Below are positions 22,836 to 36,117 of a DNA stretch of 64,000 nt, piece after piece. Source of the DNA: Albifimbria verrucaria (taxonomy: Eukaryota; Ascomycota; Sordariomycetes; Hypocreales; Stachybotryaceae); NCBI GenBank assembly GCA_020081605.1, contig JAHREC010000049.1, positions 1 through 64,000 of the forward strand. The letters run 5' to 3'. The notes below the pieces were generated by a model. That model saw only the letters and a list, made by a program, of their open reading frames with translations. It ran no database searches and had not been told where the DNA came from. Position 1 is the stretch's first letter, and each line of letters begins with the position of its first letter. Both the position numbers and the translations under genes were made by a program.

Positions 22836-25800
22836 ATAATATTTCCTTTCTATAGTTAAATTCTCTAAGCTAGGGTTATTATATAAGGTTATTTATTATT
22901 TATTTTATTAATAAATTAATTTATTTTCTTTTTTTTATAATATTAATATTATATTTAATTATATAGTTAAATTAAAAATATTATAATATAAATTTTCTAA
23001 AAATTATATTTTTTTAAATATTTTATTTTATTTAATATTAAGATTATATTATATTTATATTACTTTTATTTTAAATAGGCTTATATTATAATATTAAGGT
23101 CTTTTTATTATAAAAAGTATTTTAATTTATATTTTTCTTATAATAATTTATTAATTATTTATTCTTATAAGTATTTTTTTATTATTTTTTTATTTTAGGG
23201 TTTTTTATTTTTTTTTAATTATAAAGTCTTTAAATAAATTTAAGAAATTAAAGATTAAGGAGGTAGAGGCTAAGGAAGCTATTAAAAAGATAATAATTAG
23301 ATTAATATATATTTATTATTTAAAATAAATAGTATATAAAAAAGTAATATTTTATTTAAGCAGGGTTTTTAATTAATTATAATAAAAGAATTTTTAATAA
23401 TAAAGGAGTTAAATTAGCTAATTTATATTAATATAATAAATTAATTTATAATTATTAAGGATTCTTTTATTTTATTTAAAAATAGAATTTCTTTAATTTA
23501 ATTTTTATATTAAATAAGTTTTCTAAGGGTTTTTATATATTTTTATTTTTATTATATTCTTTTTATTTAATAAAATATTTTTCTTTATTTTTATTATTAA
23601 TTTTATATTCTAGGATTTTTTTAAATTTATATTTTAATTTAATTAAAAGAATTTTAATATTTTTTTAATAAATTTTTTATTTAATACTTTTTTAATAATA
23701 TAATATAAAAAATATTATATATTTTTATTATTTTTAGAAATTTAATTTTATAATTAATATTTAAGATTTTTTATAATATTAAGAATAATCTTAATTTTTA
23801 TAATTTAATTTATTATTAAGTTTTATAATTTTAATATTTATATAATATATATAAATTATATTTTTTTTTAAAAAATTAATTTTTTAATCTTTTTTATTAT
23901 AAAATATTTTTATTTTTTATTATATAAATAAAATTTTTTTATATAATATATTATATAATTCTTTTAATTTATTAATTTTAATTATTTTTTTTTATATTTT
24001 AATTTTAATAATAATTTTTATTAAATAATAATTTAAAGTCTTTATTTATATAATATAATATTTATTTTATAGTTTTTAATTTATTTAAATTATAAATTAT
24101 TTATATAATTAATAATTATTTTATTTAATTATTTTATTTATAATTTATAAAATATTATAAATATTATTTTAATATTTAATTTATTCTTTTTATTTATTTA
24201 TTTATTTATAAATAATAAATAATATTAAGTTTATTTTTTATTTTTAATTATATTATTAATTTTTATTAAAATTTTAAAGTAAATATTAATCTTTTATTAA
24301 AGATAATTTTATTTAATAATTTATATTATAATATTATATATTTAAGAAAATAATATATTATATTTTTAATATTTATTATTTTATTATATAGAATAAAGTA
24401 TATAAATTTTATAAATTTATTTATAATAATAAAAATATTATTATAATTATTCTTTATTTTTAGTTTTTTTAATTTAAATAATTTTATTATAAAATTCTAT
24501 AAAATTAATTTTTATAAATATTTTAATATTAATAATAATTTTAAGTATTTATATAATTTATATTATATTAATTTAATTCTATTATATATATTATAATTTT
24601 TAATATATTTTTTTATATATTTCTTAAGATTTAATTTATTATAATTTTATTATTTAATTTATTTATAAATCTTTTTTATTTTTAGATATTTATTTAATAA
24701 ATAATTATAATTTATTTTAATTATTTTTTTAATTATATTATTAAAAATCTAGATTTTTTTATTATATTTATTAATTATTTTAATTTTTTTATATATTTAT
24801 AATTTTATTTTTAATTTTATATTCTTAATAATATTTATTTTATTTAAAGATTAGGTTTTTTAAAATAATATTTAAAATTATCTTTATAATTAAAAGATTT
24901 AATTATTATATTTATATTATATATTTATTTATATTTATAATAAATATTTATATAATTATTATAGGTATTTTTATTTATATTTTAATTTTTTATTTAATAT
25001 ATTAATTTTATTATTTTTTAATTCTTTTTAATAAATAATTTTATAATTAAATAAGCTTAATACTTTTATATATTTTATTTATTATATACTTAGGGTTTAT
25101 ATTATTATAAAATAAAAAATATTTTTATAGTTAATATAAACCTTAATTTTATATTTATTTTTTATAAAATAATATTAAAATTCCTTAAAACTTTTAATAA
25201 TTATTATAAATTCCTTATTATAAATAAAATAATATAATAATAATTTATTAAGTTTTTTTAATTAAAATATAATAAAATATAATATTTTATTTTTATTATA
25301 TTATTTTATTATTATTCTTAATATAAAATTTAATATATTTATTTTAAATTTAATTAATTATTTAAGATTAAATATTATTAAAATTAATTTTAATAATATA
25401 TAATTTTTTATTTTTTTAAATATTTTTATTTTTTTTTTTAAATTTAAATTTCTTATTTTTTTAATTAAGTTTATTAAAGATTTAATAATCTTTTTAAAAT
25501 CCTTAATAAATTATTAATAATAATTAATAAATCTAAAGAAATTTTATATATTTTTAATATTCTTAGGTTTTTTTAATCTTTTATTATTATAATTTTTTTT
25601 TTTTATTTAAATTTTATTAAATTTAATTATATATTCTAAGAAATTTATTTTTTATATATAGAATTTATTTTTATTAAATTTAATTAATAATTTAATATTT
25701 TATAATATTTAAAATATTATATATATATATTATTTATATTTAGCTTTATTATTAAAGAATATTAATATATTATTAAAGTATATTATAATAAGCTTATTAA

Positions 25801-28800
25801 TATAATCTTATAAAATATAATTAATTATTTATTAAAATATTATTAATATATTAATTAATTTAAAAGATATTATAAAATATTTAAATAATTTAAATTTTAT
25901 TTAAAAGATAGTTTTTTATTTTTTATTTTTTTTATTTAAATTAAATTATATATTTCTTTAAAATCTAAAATAATAAATTAATTTTTTTATATAAATAATC
26001 TTTTATTTTTATAACTAATAATAATAATATTTAATCTTTAATAATAATTATATTTAGCTATTAATAATTTATTATTAATTTAAGTTTTTTATTTTTTTAA
26101 TATAAATATTATAAAATATTTAATTAATAATTTTAAAGATTAAATATATTTTTTATAAAAGTTTTTATTAAAATATTTTTTTAATTTTTTAAGTTTTTTA
26201 ATATTAAAATTATATATTTTTAAAAAATATATTTTTTTATTAATAATTTAAATTTTATAATTTTATTTTATATATTTTAATAATTTTATTTTAGATTTTT
26301 CTTAAAATAGCTTTTTATATTTTTATATTTTTTAAGAATATTCTTTAATTATTCTTTTTTTTTTAAGATTAAGGATTTTTTTTTAATTAAATAGATTTTT
26401 AGCTATTTATATTATTTTTATCTTTAATAAATTTAAATAATATTTTTTTTTATTTTATTTTTTTATTTTATTTATATTTTATTTTTTTATTTTATTTATA
26501 TTTTATTTTAAATTATATTAATTTTTAATTTAATATAATATTCTTTATTTAATATTTTTATTTATTTTTATAATATTATTTTTATTTTAATAATAAATTA
26601 CTTTAAATATTTAATTTTAATTAAATTTTTAATAATTTTATTAATTTTTTTAATTAAAATAATTTAATTTATAATAAAATTAATTAATAAATTCTTTTAA
26701 TATAATTATAATTACTTTAAGAGAATATAAATTAATTTTAATTTAATAATATTAAAGTTAATATTTATTTTTATATTTATATAAATTATTTTTAATATAT
26801 AAGTTTATTTATTAATATTTTTTTATTATAGAATAAAAAATTCTTTTATAATTTATAATTAAATAAAATCCTTTTATTTTTTTATAGAAATTATAATTAA
26901 TTTATAATTCTATAATTAATAAAGTTATTTATTATATTTATATTTATTTTAATAATTAATTTTTTTTTATAATTTTAATTTTAATAATATATTTTTTATA
27001 AATTATTTTCTTTAATAGTTTTTTAATTATATTTAAAGTTTAAAACTTTTTATTATTCTTTAATAATAATACTTAAGTATATTTTTTTATTAATTTATTA
27101 ATCTTTTATTATTCTAGCTAAAGGGTTTTAATTTTATATATATATTTATAGTATATATAATCTAGGATATAATATTATTTATATTATTCTTAATATTCTT
27201 ATTATATAATTCTTATAATTAAATTATAATTATAAAAAGTTATTTTTATATTTTTTTTATAATATAAATAATTAAGGCTAGGGTATATATAATTTATTTT
27301 TATTATATATTCTTTCTTTTAATCTTTTTTTTTTATTTATAATATATATTCTAAGTTTTTATATCTCCTTAGCTTATTAATAGAGTTAGGAATATAAGAG
27401 TTATTTTCTTTTTTATTTTCTTATAATTTTATTAAATTAATATTATCTTTATTCTAAGGAATTTTTTTCTTAGAATTAATTTTATTTTTAGCTCTTTATA
27501 TTATTTCTTTAGCTTAATTTAATTATTATTATTTAAAGTTTTTATAAATTAGAATAAATTCTTTTTTATATTTTTTTTAAATATTATTAATAATTTAATT
27601 TTTATAATTAAGATATATACTATTTTATTTAATAAATAATTAAAAAGATTATTCTTTATTTTTATTAATATTTTTTTAATAGTTTTTTATTTTATATTTA
27701 TTTTTTTATTTTATTTATTAATTTTTTTATAAATTTATAAATATTATTAAATATTATTTAAATATAAAATTATTTAATTTTTTATTTTAATAGATTTTAT
27801 AATATATTTTTTAATATTATTTTATAGTTTATTTTTATTTAAGTATTTATAAGAATATTCTATATTAAATATAAATAAAATAATCTTAAATTATAAATAA
27901 TCCTTATATATTATAAATACTATAAATTCTTCCTTTTATATAATTTAATTATTTTTATTTTTTTATTTAAATTAAAAATATTTAATTTTTATTTTATTAT
28001 TTAAATATATTTAATAAATATACTATAAATATAATATTTAATTAATAATTATATAGTTTATAATATATATATTTATTTATAGATTATTATTATTCTTTAG
28101 TCTAGGAATTTTTTATATATTAAATAATATTTCTTTAATTATTATAGCTTAAATTTAAACTTTTCTTATTTTATTTATCTTTATTAATTTATAATAATTA
28201 TTAATTAAATTAATTTTCTATTAATCTACTTTAATAACTTCTATATTAAGATTATTTTTTATATTTATTAATTTTAAATATTTATATTTATATAAATTTC
28301 TAATTCTATTAAGCCTAGAGTAAATATAATTAATATTTTTATAATTAGGGTTAAAGTTTATATTAATTTTATTTTAATTATATATATTATTTTTTTATAA
28401 ATAAATAAGTTTAATTTTTATTCTATAAATCTAAATTCTATTTCTATAAAGATTAAAATTTTATTTTATTTATAATATTTAATTAGGCTTTATAAATTCT
28501 ATAAAGTTTCTTTAATTATATTATTATATCTTTATATACTATAAATATTAAAAATATTTAATTAATTTAAAAAGTTATTTTATAATTCTTTTAATTATAT
28601 ATTTAGGATTTTTACTTTAATAAAAGATTAAATATTAAGTTTAAATAATTTATAATATATTAAGGTTAATATATTTAAATATTATTTTAGATTTATTAAA
28701 TTAAAATAATATTTATTTTCCTTAATTAATTTAAATTTATTTTTTCTATTTCTTTTTTAAATAAATAATAATTTTATATATAATAACTTTTTTATTATAA

Positions 28801-29682
28801 TTATAATAAAAAAAGTTTTTTTAGGTTTTTTTATTATTAATTTTCTAAATAATTTTAAATTTTATAAGCTTTATATAAATCTTATAAAATATCTTTTTTA
28901 TTAATTCTTTTCTTTTAATTATAAAAGTTTATAATTTTAGCTTTTTATATTAAAGCTTTTATTAATATAAATAATTATTAATTTTAATAATTATAATAAT
29001 ATATTTAATTAATATTTTTAATTATTTTATTTTATATAGTTTATCTTTAATATCTTCTTTAAGTTTATTATAGAATAAACTTATAAGGATATTATTATTT
29101 TATTTAAGGAATAATATTTAATATTTAAAATCTAAGGTATAGATTAAAGTTAAATAAGTTTAATAAATCTCTTTAATTTTTTATTTTATCTTCCTTTTTT
29201 ATTAATAGCTTTAAACTATTTATATATAGCTTTTTTAAAGTATATATAGCTATTAAAAATATTATTAATTTTATTATTATATTTAATAAATATTAAATAT
29301 TTATAATAATCTTCTATAATAAGATTAAACTAAAAGCTATTTTTCCTTTAAATTATTTATATATAATAAATACTTTATCTTTAATATTAATTAAAAAGCT
29401 TAAGAAATAAATAAAATATATTAAATATTAAATTAAGAATATTTTAATTTTATTAATATTTTTATTAAATTTATTTAATAAGCTTAGCTTTAATAAGGCT
29501 TTTAATTTTATAATAAATTAATTTTAAAATATATTAATTTTAGTTTAAAATACTTTAAATTAAATTTAATAATTAAATAAAATATAAATTAATATTAATT
29601 TATTATTATTTATAATAAATAATTAAGGTTATAATAATTAAGGCTATTTAATTTAGCTTTAAATATTTTTTTAATTAATTAT

Positions 29683-30425
29683 TATAATTATTATTTTAAA
29701 TAATAAATAATATTATTTAAAATAAAAGCTATTAATATATAATAATTAAGGATTATTTTATATTATAAAATAAATATAAAATAAATAAAATTAAATTTAT
29801 TTATTTTTAAATAAATATATAAAACTTATTTTAATTTAAAATAATAAATATTTTATTATTAATTAAATTAAATTATTTTATTAAAGAATTTTATTAAAGA
29901 ATAGCTTAATAATTATATATTATTAATAGTTAATAATTTTTAATTAATAATTAAAAAAAAAATTTATTTATATATTAATATTTTATTTAAAAATAAATTT
30001 ATATTTTATTATTCTTAGAATAATATTAATTTTTATTATTCCTAAGAATAATAATTTATTTATTTACTTTTTATTTAATTAATAAATTTTATTAATTTAT
30101 ATTTTAATATTTTTATTTAAGCTTATTATATTAATATATTAATTATATTTATTATCTTTATATAATATTCCTTTATTATTATTTATTAATTTAATATTAT
30201 ATATAAATTCTTTTTATATTTTTATTTTATTATTCTATAATATATATTTATTAAATTATTTATTATATATAAAGAATTCTCTTCTATAAGATTCTTTATA
30301 ATATAGGCTTTTATATTATTTATAATTAATTAGAGAGTAAGGTATATAGTCCTTAGTTATTTTATAGAACTTAGGTTAGTTTATTTTAGTATATTTTAGG
30401 TATTATATTAATATAGATTATAATA
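29683..30425. repeat. Right LTR (heavily mutated)
   Basis: About 740 bp matching the left LTR with nearly every G and C changed to A or T, until the last ~130 bp (30290-30425) where some G/C returns. Confidence 0.55.
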
Positions 30426-30930
30426 TTATTATAGTTAGATTAAATTATTATTTCTTTATTATTTTAATTATAATATTAATTAGGGTTATAATAATAATAT
30501 AATTAATATATAATAGATTTTTAATTATTTTTAATTAATTTATTTTTATTATTTTTTAATAAATTTAAAAATTATTATTATTTAATTTAATAAATATTTT
30601 TATTATTATTATCTTTTATAAATATATATTTATATTTTTATTATATATTTTTAAAAAATATTAATTAATTAAATAATATATAACTTTTAATTTTATTTAG
30701 TATTTTTATAATATTAATACTTTATTTTTTAAAAAATCTATTTATAATTTAAAATAAAATATTATTTTCTATTTTAATAAAATATATTTATATTAAATAT
30801 ATTAATTATTATTATAATAATCTATTTTTATTTTATATTTAATATATATCTATATATAATCTATAGCTAGATCTAAGCTAATATACTCTAAATATAATAC
30901 TAGCTAAAAAGACTCTAAACGATTCCTATA

Positions 30931-32797
30931 TAAGAGACTAGAGTACCTAGCCTAAAACCCCATTCATTAGAAGGAGATTTCGGGCCGCTCCGCTCGGTTA
31001 CAGCAGGAACGCATGCATGTCAGCCGCAGGGTTGTGGCGAGAAACCTCGCTATTAGCCGCCAATTAGTCAACCAATCGGAAGTTATAACAGGGGTCTTGT
31101 CTGATATTCGGTCAGTGCCCAACATGACTGGCCTAAGGTTGCAATCTTGCTAACTGCGAACCAGTACTCCGTGTAGTTTTTGCATCTACCAACGTGAACA
31201 CCTATCAGCGAATGTGAGTTTGCTTCGCAATAGACAAGCAAGGTCAGAAATGAGTAGAACGTACTGACCATATCGCTCTGCTTCTGAAATGTATTGATAG
31301 CTTCCCACACATGAGAGCTTGCTTAAATCCAGGCAAATATGCCTGAATCTTTAACGTTGATGGCGCGTAAAATGTGGATATCTATCTATAAGCTTTTAAA
31401 TTTCTTCAAAGCAGTGGTTCGTCCCTCATTGCCACTGTATGCTAGCTATTCTATGTTTGTTTTATTGCAGTGCCTGACTTAGATTATGTATCAGCGGAAT
31501 AAGAGTATTCCGTGCTGGTATTGAAACACTTACAATCTTTGAGACATGGGAGCCGCGGGATTGCCGAGCCACTATTCCTGTGGTAGGCTCCTAGCCAAAT
31601 TCCACCTCTCCGATATATTGGCAGACCTTGGGCTTGTGGGGCCTAAACCAAACCCATGAAAACAGTTAAGCATAGTAACAATTAATGTTAACGTATCTGG
31701 CACTGTATGTAAGGGTACCACTAGATAGCAAATGATGTATTGGATCGGCTTGCTCATAGTCATTGGTTATTCCCCAGGCCTCATGGATAAAGTTGCAAGG
31801 GCAAACATAACACGGACTAACCTTTACGTGGCATTTTAACCTGGGGCGAAGATGGGATTTCCGCGTCACACATTTTAGGCATGGTCAATTAGCTTACGGC
31901 CAAATAATATTTCGGCTGGTGTATCCCATAAGTTCAATTTGGATAATCCGTACTTGTTTCGGACATGCAGTGAATGTTTGGAGTACGAGATTACAAAACT
32001 CCATGATCGCCTGTCACTCGGGCCAGGGCCGAGTACAGGCTCACCACGTCCGCGGAAAGTACGGCGCGATACCGCGAACGTTCCAATAATAAATACAATA
32101 AGCTCCTATGCTGCAATAACCTCACTTCCCAACAGACAAAATATGACCTTGCGGTTTATATTTGTTCCGTAGTTCAGTGCGAGCAGCAGGAGTAATTAGC
32201 GTGGCTATTATTCTCCCAATCCTATTCAAAGGAGAATAAATAAGAGATATAAGAGTGTTGGGCAATTATATCCCTATCCAAACACTAGTGAAATCTTCTA
32301 TATAATAAAAAGACTCTAGAGCTTTTTGATATAACCACGATAGCGACAAGCCACCCTGTTTAAGAAGCAATGGCAAAAAAACTGGAACGTTGCTTTTGCT
32401 CCTTCCCTAATGGGACGCCATGCACACTGGTCTCGTATACGATGCAGTCATCCTGCAGCTAAGCTGAGATCTGCAGCCAAGCTGAACACCCTTGAACAAG
32501 GGTTTAAGGCAGTCAGCAGCAGGATTAGGATATCTACATTACGTGATGACGTCGCGTGTCATAGTAATCCTCTTTTCTGTCGCCTTGGACTTTGAACTAT
32601 CCCATTCGGCATCTGCGTTTATGCTAAAGGGGCCGGGATGGCGGGCCGACTCTATGAGGAACTTGACGACGGACATAAAAGCACAACTAATGCCCGGTCC
32701 TTTACAAAGAGTTCATCTTCCGGGCATTCGCTGACTTTCAGGGTGATTAATCCTGTCAATTAAAATATCTTCTTCCGTTCATACTGTCGATCTGACA
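30931..32797. other. GC-normal island between AT blocks, no clear gene
   Basis: Ordinary base composition resumes abruptly at about 30.93 kb. A 75-codon minus-strand frame at 31083-31310 and short plus-strand frames at 31939-32172 and 32410-32734 show no recognisable domain. Likely degraded or non-coding upstream sequence of the xylanase gene. Confidence 0.5.
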
Positions 32798-33715
32798 ATG
32801 TCTATCACTAAGGCTCTCGGCCTTCTGTTGTCGCTCGCTGTGGTCTCGCTCAGCGCGCCACACGGACCTGAGCAGCCCACCTCCTCGCGGCTAGACAAGC
32901 AAGCGCCCCAATTGGTACAAGTATTGGGCCAACGACAAGGCCGTTGTTGAAGCAGAGGACCTCGGAGGCGGCAAGTTCACTGTCGAGTGGAATGAGCCTA
33001 ACGGAGGCAACTTCGTCATCGGGAAAGGTTACCAGAGAGGTTTTAACACGTGAGTCCATGTTGTGTTTCTTAGGGGATGATTTGTGGTACCCACAACCTA
33101 GTGCTCTTTCCATCCAGTGGCGATTTATGCCTGGTTCATTACCTTCACATGAATATTAATACAGCTATAGAAAATTCAATTATTCCGGGACTTTTACGCC
33201 TGGTTCCAACTCGAACACATACCTCGCTCTATATGGCTGGACCTACGGTCCCACAGTAGGTCCCCTGATGAATCCAGACTGCTTCCTCTCCACAATGCTG
33301 ATGCCATGCATTACAGAGCGAGTACTACGTGATGGAATCATTCGGTGTTCATCATCCTGCCGATAACCCCAATAGCACGTGCTATGGCCACTTTACGTCC
33401 GACGGAGGCACCTATGAAATTTGGGATAAGTATAATGGCCAGATTCACCAGCTTTGGTCCGTTAGAACGACACGTCGCGTCGGCGGGACTATCACTACTG
33501 GCAATCATTTCCGTGCGTTTGAGGCGGCCGGTCTCAAGCTCGGAAGACAAGGTGAGATGATTATTGGCATTGAGGGACAGTGGGGCTCCGGTGCTGCCAC
33601 TATTACGGCTGGCGTCCCACCTGCAACAAGAGTGGTAGAGAGTGCAACTCCCACAACAAGAACTCAGGTTGCTACTCGAAGCGGAACTTGCACCGCCTCA
33701 ATAAATATTAATTAA
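32798..33715 (+). CDS. Endo-1,4-beta-xylanase, glycoside hydrolase family 11
   Basis: Secreted GH11 enzyme that cleaves xylan backbones. Exons 32798-33049, 33165-33255 and 33317-33715. The introns of 115 bp (GTGAGT...ATACAG) and 61 bp (GTAGGT...TTACAG) restore the frame. The signal peptide is residues 1 to ~20. The beta-jelly-roll is then readable: NWYKYW, NFVIGKGYQRG, YSGTFTPGSN, ALYGWTYGP, EYYVMESFG (nucleophile Glu ~116), GGTITTGNHF and IGIEGQWGSG (acid/base Glu ~200). The size of 246 residues fits the family, with a short Thr-rich tail after the domain. A C4 run at 32906-32909 has one base too many for the frame between the signal peptide and NWYKYW, so the gene is either mis-sequenced or freshly inactivated. 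It is flanked on both sides by AT-rich RIP blocks. Confidence 0.85.
33050..33164 (+). other. Xylanase intron 1
   Basis: 115 bp, GTGAGT donor and AATACAG acceptor. It splits a Thr codon (AC/C). Confidence 0.75.
33256..33316 (+). other. Xylanase intron 2
   Basis: 61 bp, GTAGGT donor and TTACAG acceptor, phase 0 between GPT and SEYY, immediately before the nucleophile motif. Confidence 0.75.
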
Positions 33716-33719
33716 AACT

Positions 33720-34900
33720 TGATCTTAGTTTTAGAGAGACGCTTAAGTAAAGAATATTAAGAAAATATAAAAATATTTATAAATAAATTTTAAAATATTT
33801 TATTTTTAAAATATTCAAATTTAAATTAATATTTTAAATAAAGAATAGTATTTAATATATATTATACTTAAATAATATTAAGTATATAATTAAAAAAGAT
33901 TTTAAATAAATAAAACTTATAATTTCTTTTATATATTTATATAATAGAATATATAATATTTTAAATATTTTTAATTTTAATATTTTTAATTAAGAAATTA
34001 TTTATTAAAATTAATTATTTAATATAATATTTATAAAAATTGTATAAAAAGAGAAATATTAAAATAATAAAATTATTAATAATATTAATAATATAATAAT
34101 ATTTATTTAAAAATATTATAAATAAATTAATTTTTATATTTATTTTTATAATATAATTTATTTATATATTTATTAATATAAATTTAATATATATTTTATA
34201 TAATTAAATTAAAATATTTTTAATTAAAATATTATTATAAAAATTTAAAATTTATATAATAAAAATATATATAATAATTAAATATATTTTATTATTATTT
34301 TATATTTAATTTAATATTTAATTTAATATTAAATTTTTTTTTAAAAAAAGTATTTATATATTATTTTTTATTTATATTTTATATATATATTTAATATTAA
34401 ACTTTTAATTAATAATATATTTAATTTAATATTAAAATCTTTATATAATTTTTATTATTAATATTAATATATAATTTTTATATAATATATATTTAATATA
34501 TTATTAGGGTTAAATTAATAATTATATAAAATATAATATATATTAAAGAAGAATTTTCTAAAATAAAAAAATAATATATAATTATAAAAATATATTTTAA
34601 TTATATAAATAAACTTTTAAATTTAAATTCTAAAATCTTAAAAATAATTATAAAAATTAAAAATTATTAAACTTTTATTTTAAATTTATAATTTATTTTT
34701 TTATTTTATATTCTATTATTAAATAAAACTTTATTAAATTTAATTAATAATCTTTTAACAATTAATAATTTATAGAATAATAAATAATATATTATATTTA
34801 TCCTTACTAGTTAAAGGGAGATATTACTTAAATAAATAATAATATTACTCTCTAATCCAAGATATAGCTTAGACTATTATATAAACTTATATTCTATTTA
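33720..34900. other. Second AT-rich RIP block
   Basis: About 1.2 kb of nearly pure A/T directly after the xylanase stop codon, without any open frame. No direct repeat found inside. Probably a fragment of a RIP-mutated repeat. Confidence 0.8.
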
Positions 34901-35442
34901 TATATGTGTATATATTACCTCAATCTTTTATTTTAATCTTCCTCCTCGAATTCTCTTTAGAGAATTATTTTCTCTCTTCCCAATATCCTACTATATTCTA
35001 ATCCTCCCTTTATTCAATGCCTGCTTTCTTTTACTTAGACTGCCCTTTATCCTTAATGCGTGGTTAAACCCTCTTTCTCTTCCTTATTATCCCTCTCCCT
35101 CCATCCATATTTCGTCTAATAACTACATCTCTCCATTTATACATAAATATATTAACAACCCTATTGACGAAGAAGGTCGCGTCTTCTCACCAAGTCCTAT
35201 AGAGCAAATAGTCCGACCTAAGGCGCCGCCGTTAAACAACTGAGGTACGTGGGGTACGTTAAGTACATAAACTACATGCTTCCCCAGGGCAGCTCGCATA
35301 CGCGTTTCTAGGATCCATGCTTGGAGATTCATAGAATCGGATTCCTAGTTTGGCTAGCTATCTCAGCGTGTATGCATCCGTGTTTTTGGCGAATCTCAAC
35401 ATTCCTCCAAGTCGAGCATCCATTCAAACAATTTTTAAATCA
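34901..35442. other. Pyrimidine-rich intergenic region
   Basis: CT-rich and low in G at 34920-35140, then ordinary sequence. No gene supported. Confidence 0.5.
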
Positions 35443-35755
35443 ATGGATGCTGAACTGTTCAAAGTCATCATCGTAGGCGGCGGTCCGGTTGGCCTCTACA
35501 TTGCCCATGCCCTACAGAGAGAAAGGATTGAGTTCATACTTCTCGAAAAGCAGAAGATGATCAACAACCCTTCCGGGAAATTGCTCTTCCTCTGACTTTA
35601 GATAGTCTGGCTTCTGGACCAGATCGGCTTGCTGGGTCCCTTACGACAGGCACCTGTATTTTGCATCAGAGCTATTGACCGAACTATTCAGTGGTATACC
35701 GATCAGTGCGTGACTACAGGGCGTATTCATATGGTACTAGGAAATAAGGCAGAAT
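35443..35755 (+). pseudogene. FAD-dependent monooxygenase, N-terminal relic
   Basis: Starts MDAELFKVIIVGGGPVGLY, a GxGxxG FAD-binding Rossmann start, followed by IAHALQRERIEFILLEKQ with the acidic end of strand beta-2. Similarity to class A flavoprotein monooxygenases continues in another frame as WLLDQIGLLGPLRQ (about 35605-35650) and then stops at 35755. The rest of the ~400-residue enzyme is missing or unreadable. It may once have belonged with the SDR genes to the right as part of a small oxidative cluster. Confidence 0.65.
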
Positions 35756-36117
35756 GAGTATAGAGAGATTTAGTCCCATAGATACAGTATGGCCTGCGAA
35801 GCACCGAAGAAGTTGTGGGTGAACTGGTTTTGGGATGCTTATATCCTGCCGTGAGTGGGTATCGAGATATTCTTAAAGGGATATCTCGTGTCTGTTGCTT
35901 ATTTGTCATGATCAGATACTTTCTGATCTCCCTTTAACGAGAACCAGGGTAAAGTTTCATGGCTCCGAAGTGCTCCGCAAGCTGGTGACAGCAAATAGTT
36001 GGATAAGCAACCTGCTCTAATTTTATTCCTTAACTTATTGAGTATCCTATATCATCCCCTCCTCGGTATTATGTGATGCTCTTGTCTGACATATTACAAT
36101 AGAGTGCTCCTAACAGC

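Larger units (their letters stand above)
22034..30425. mobile_element. RIP-degraded LTR retrotransposon
   Basis: Two direct repeats about 7.6 kb apart: 22034-22835 and about 29683-30425. They align through long shared runs, for example the stretch around TTAATAATTATATATTATTA (22315/29909) and TTAATTTATATTTTAATATT (22504/30094). Differences are almost all C/T or G/A transitions. The left copy keeps GC-rich bases at its start (TTACGACCCGTGCTGACATG), where the right copy has only A/T. The internal ~6.8 kb has no readable gag/pol, so the superfamily is unknown. Confidence 0.7.
21480..30930. other. AT-rich RIP block
   Basis: About 9.4 kb of almost pure A/T with no frame above 60 codons and stops in all frames. 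Boundaries are sharp on the right (near 30.93 kb) and gradual on the left (21.48-22.2 kb). It contains the LTR element listed separately. This matches cytosine-to-thymine mutation of repeated DNA by RIP in ascomycetes. Confidence 0.9.

Noticed and set aside
21480..30930. AT-rich block as centromere or mitochondrial insertion
   Set aside because: It has direct LTR-like repeats with transition differences and lies near a telomere, so a RIP-mutated retroelement explains it better; no mitochondrial genes are readable.
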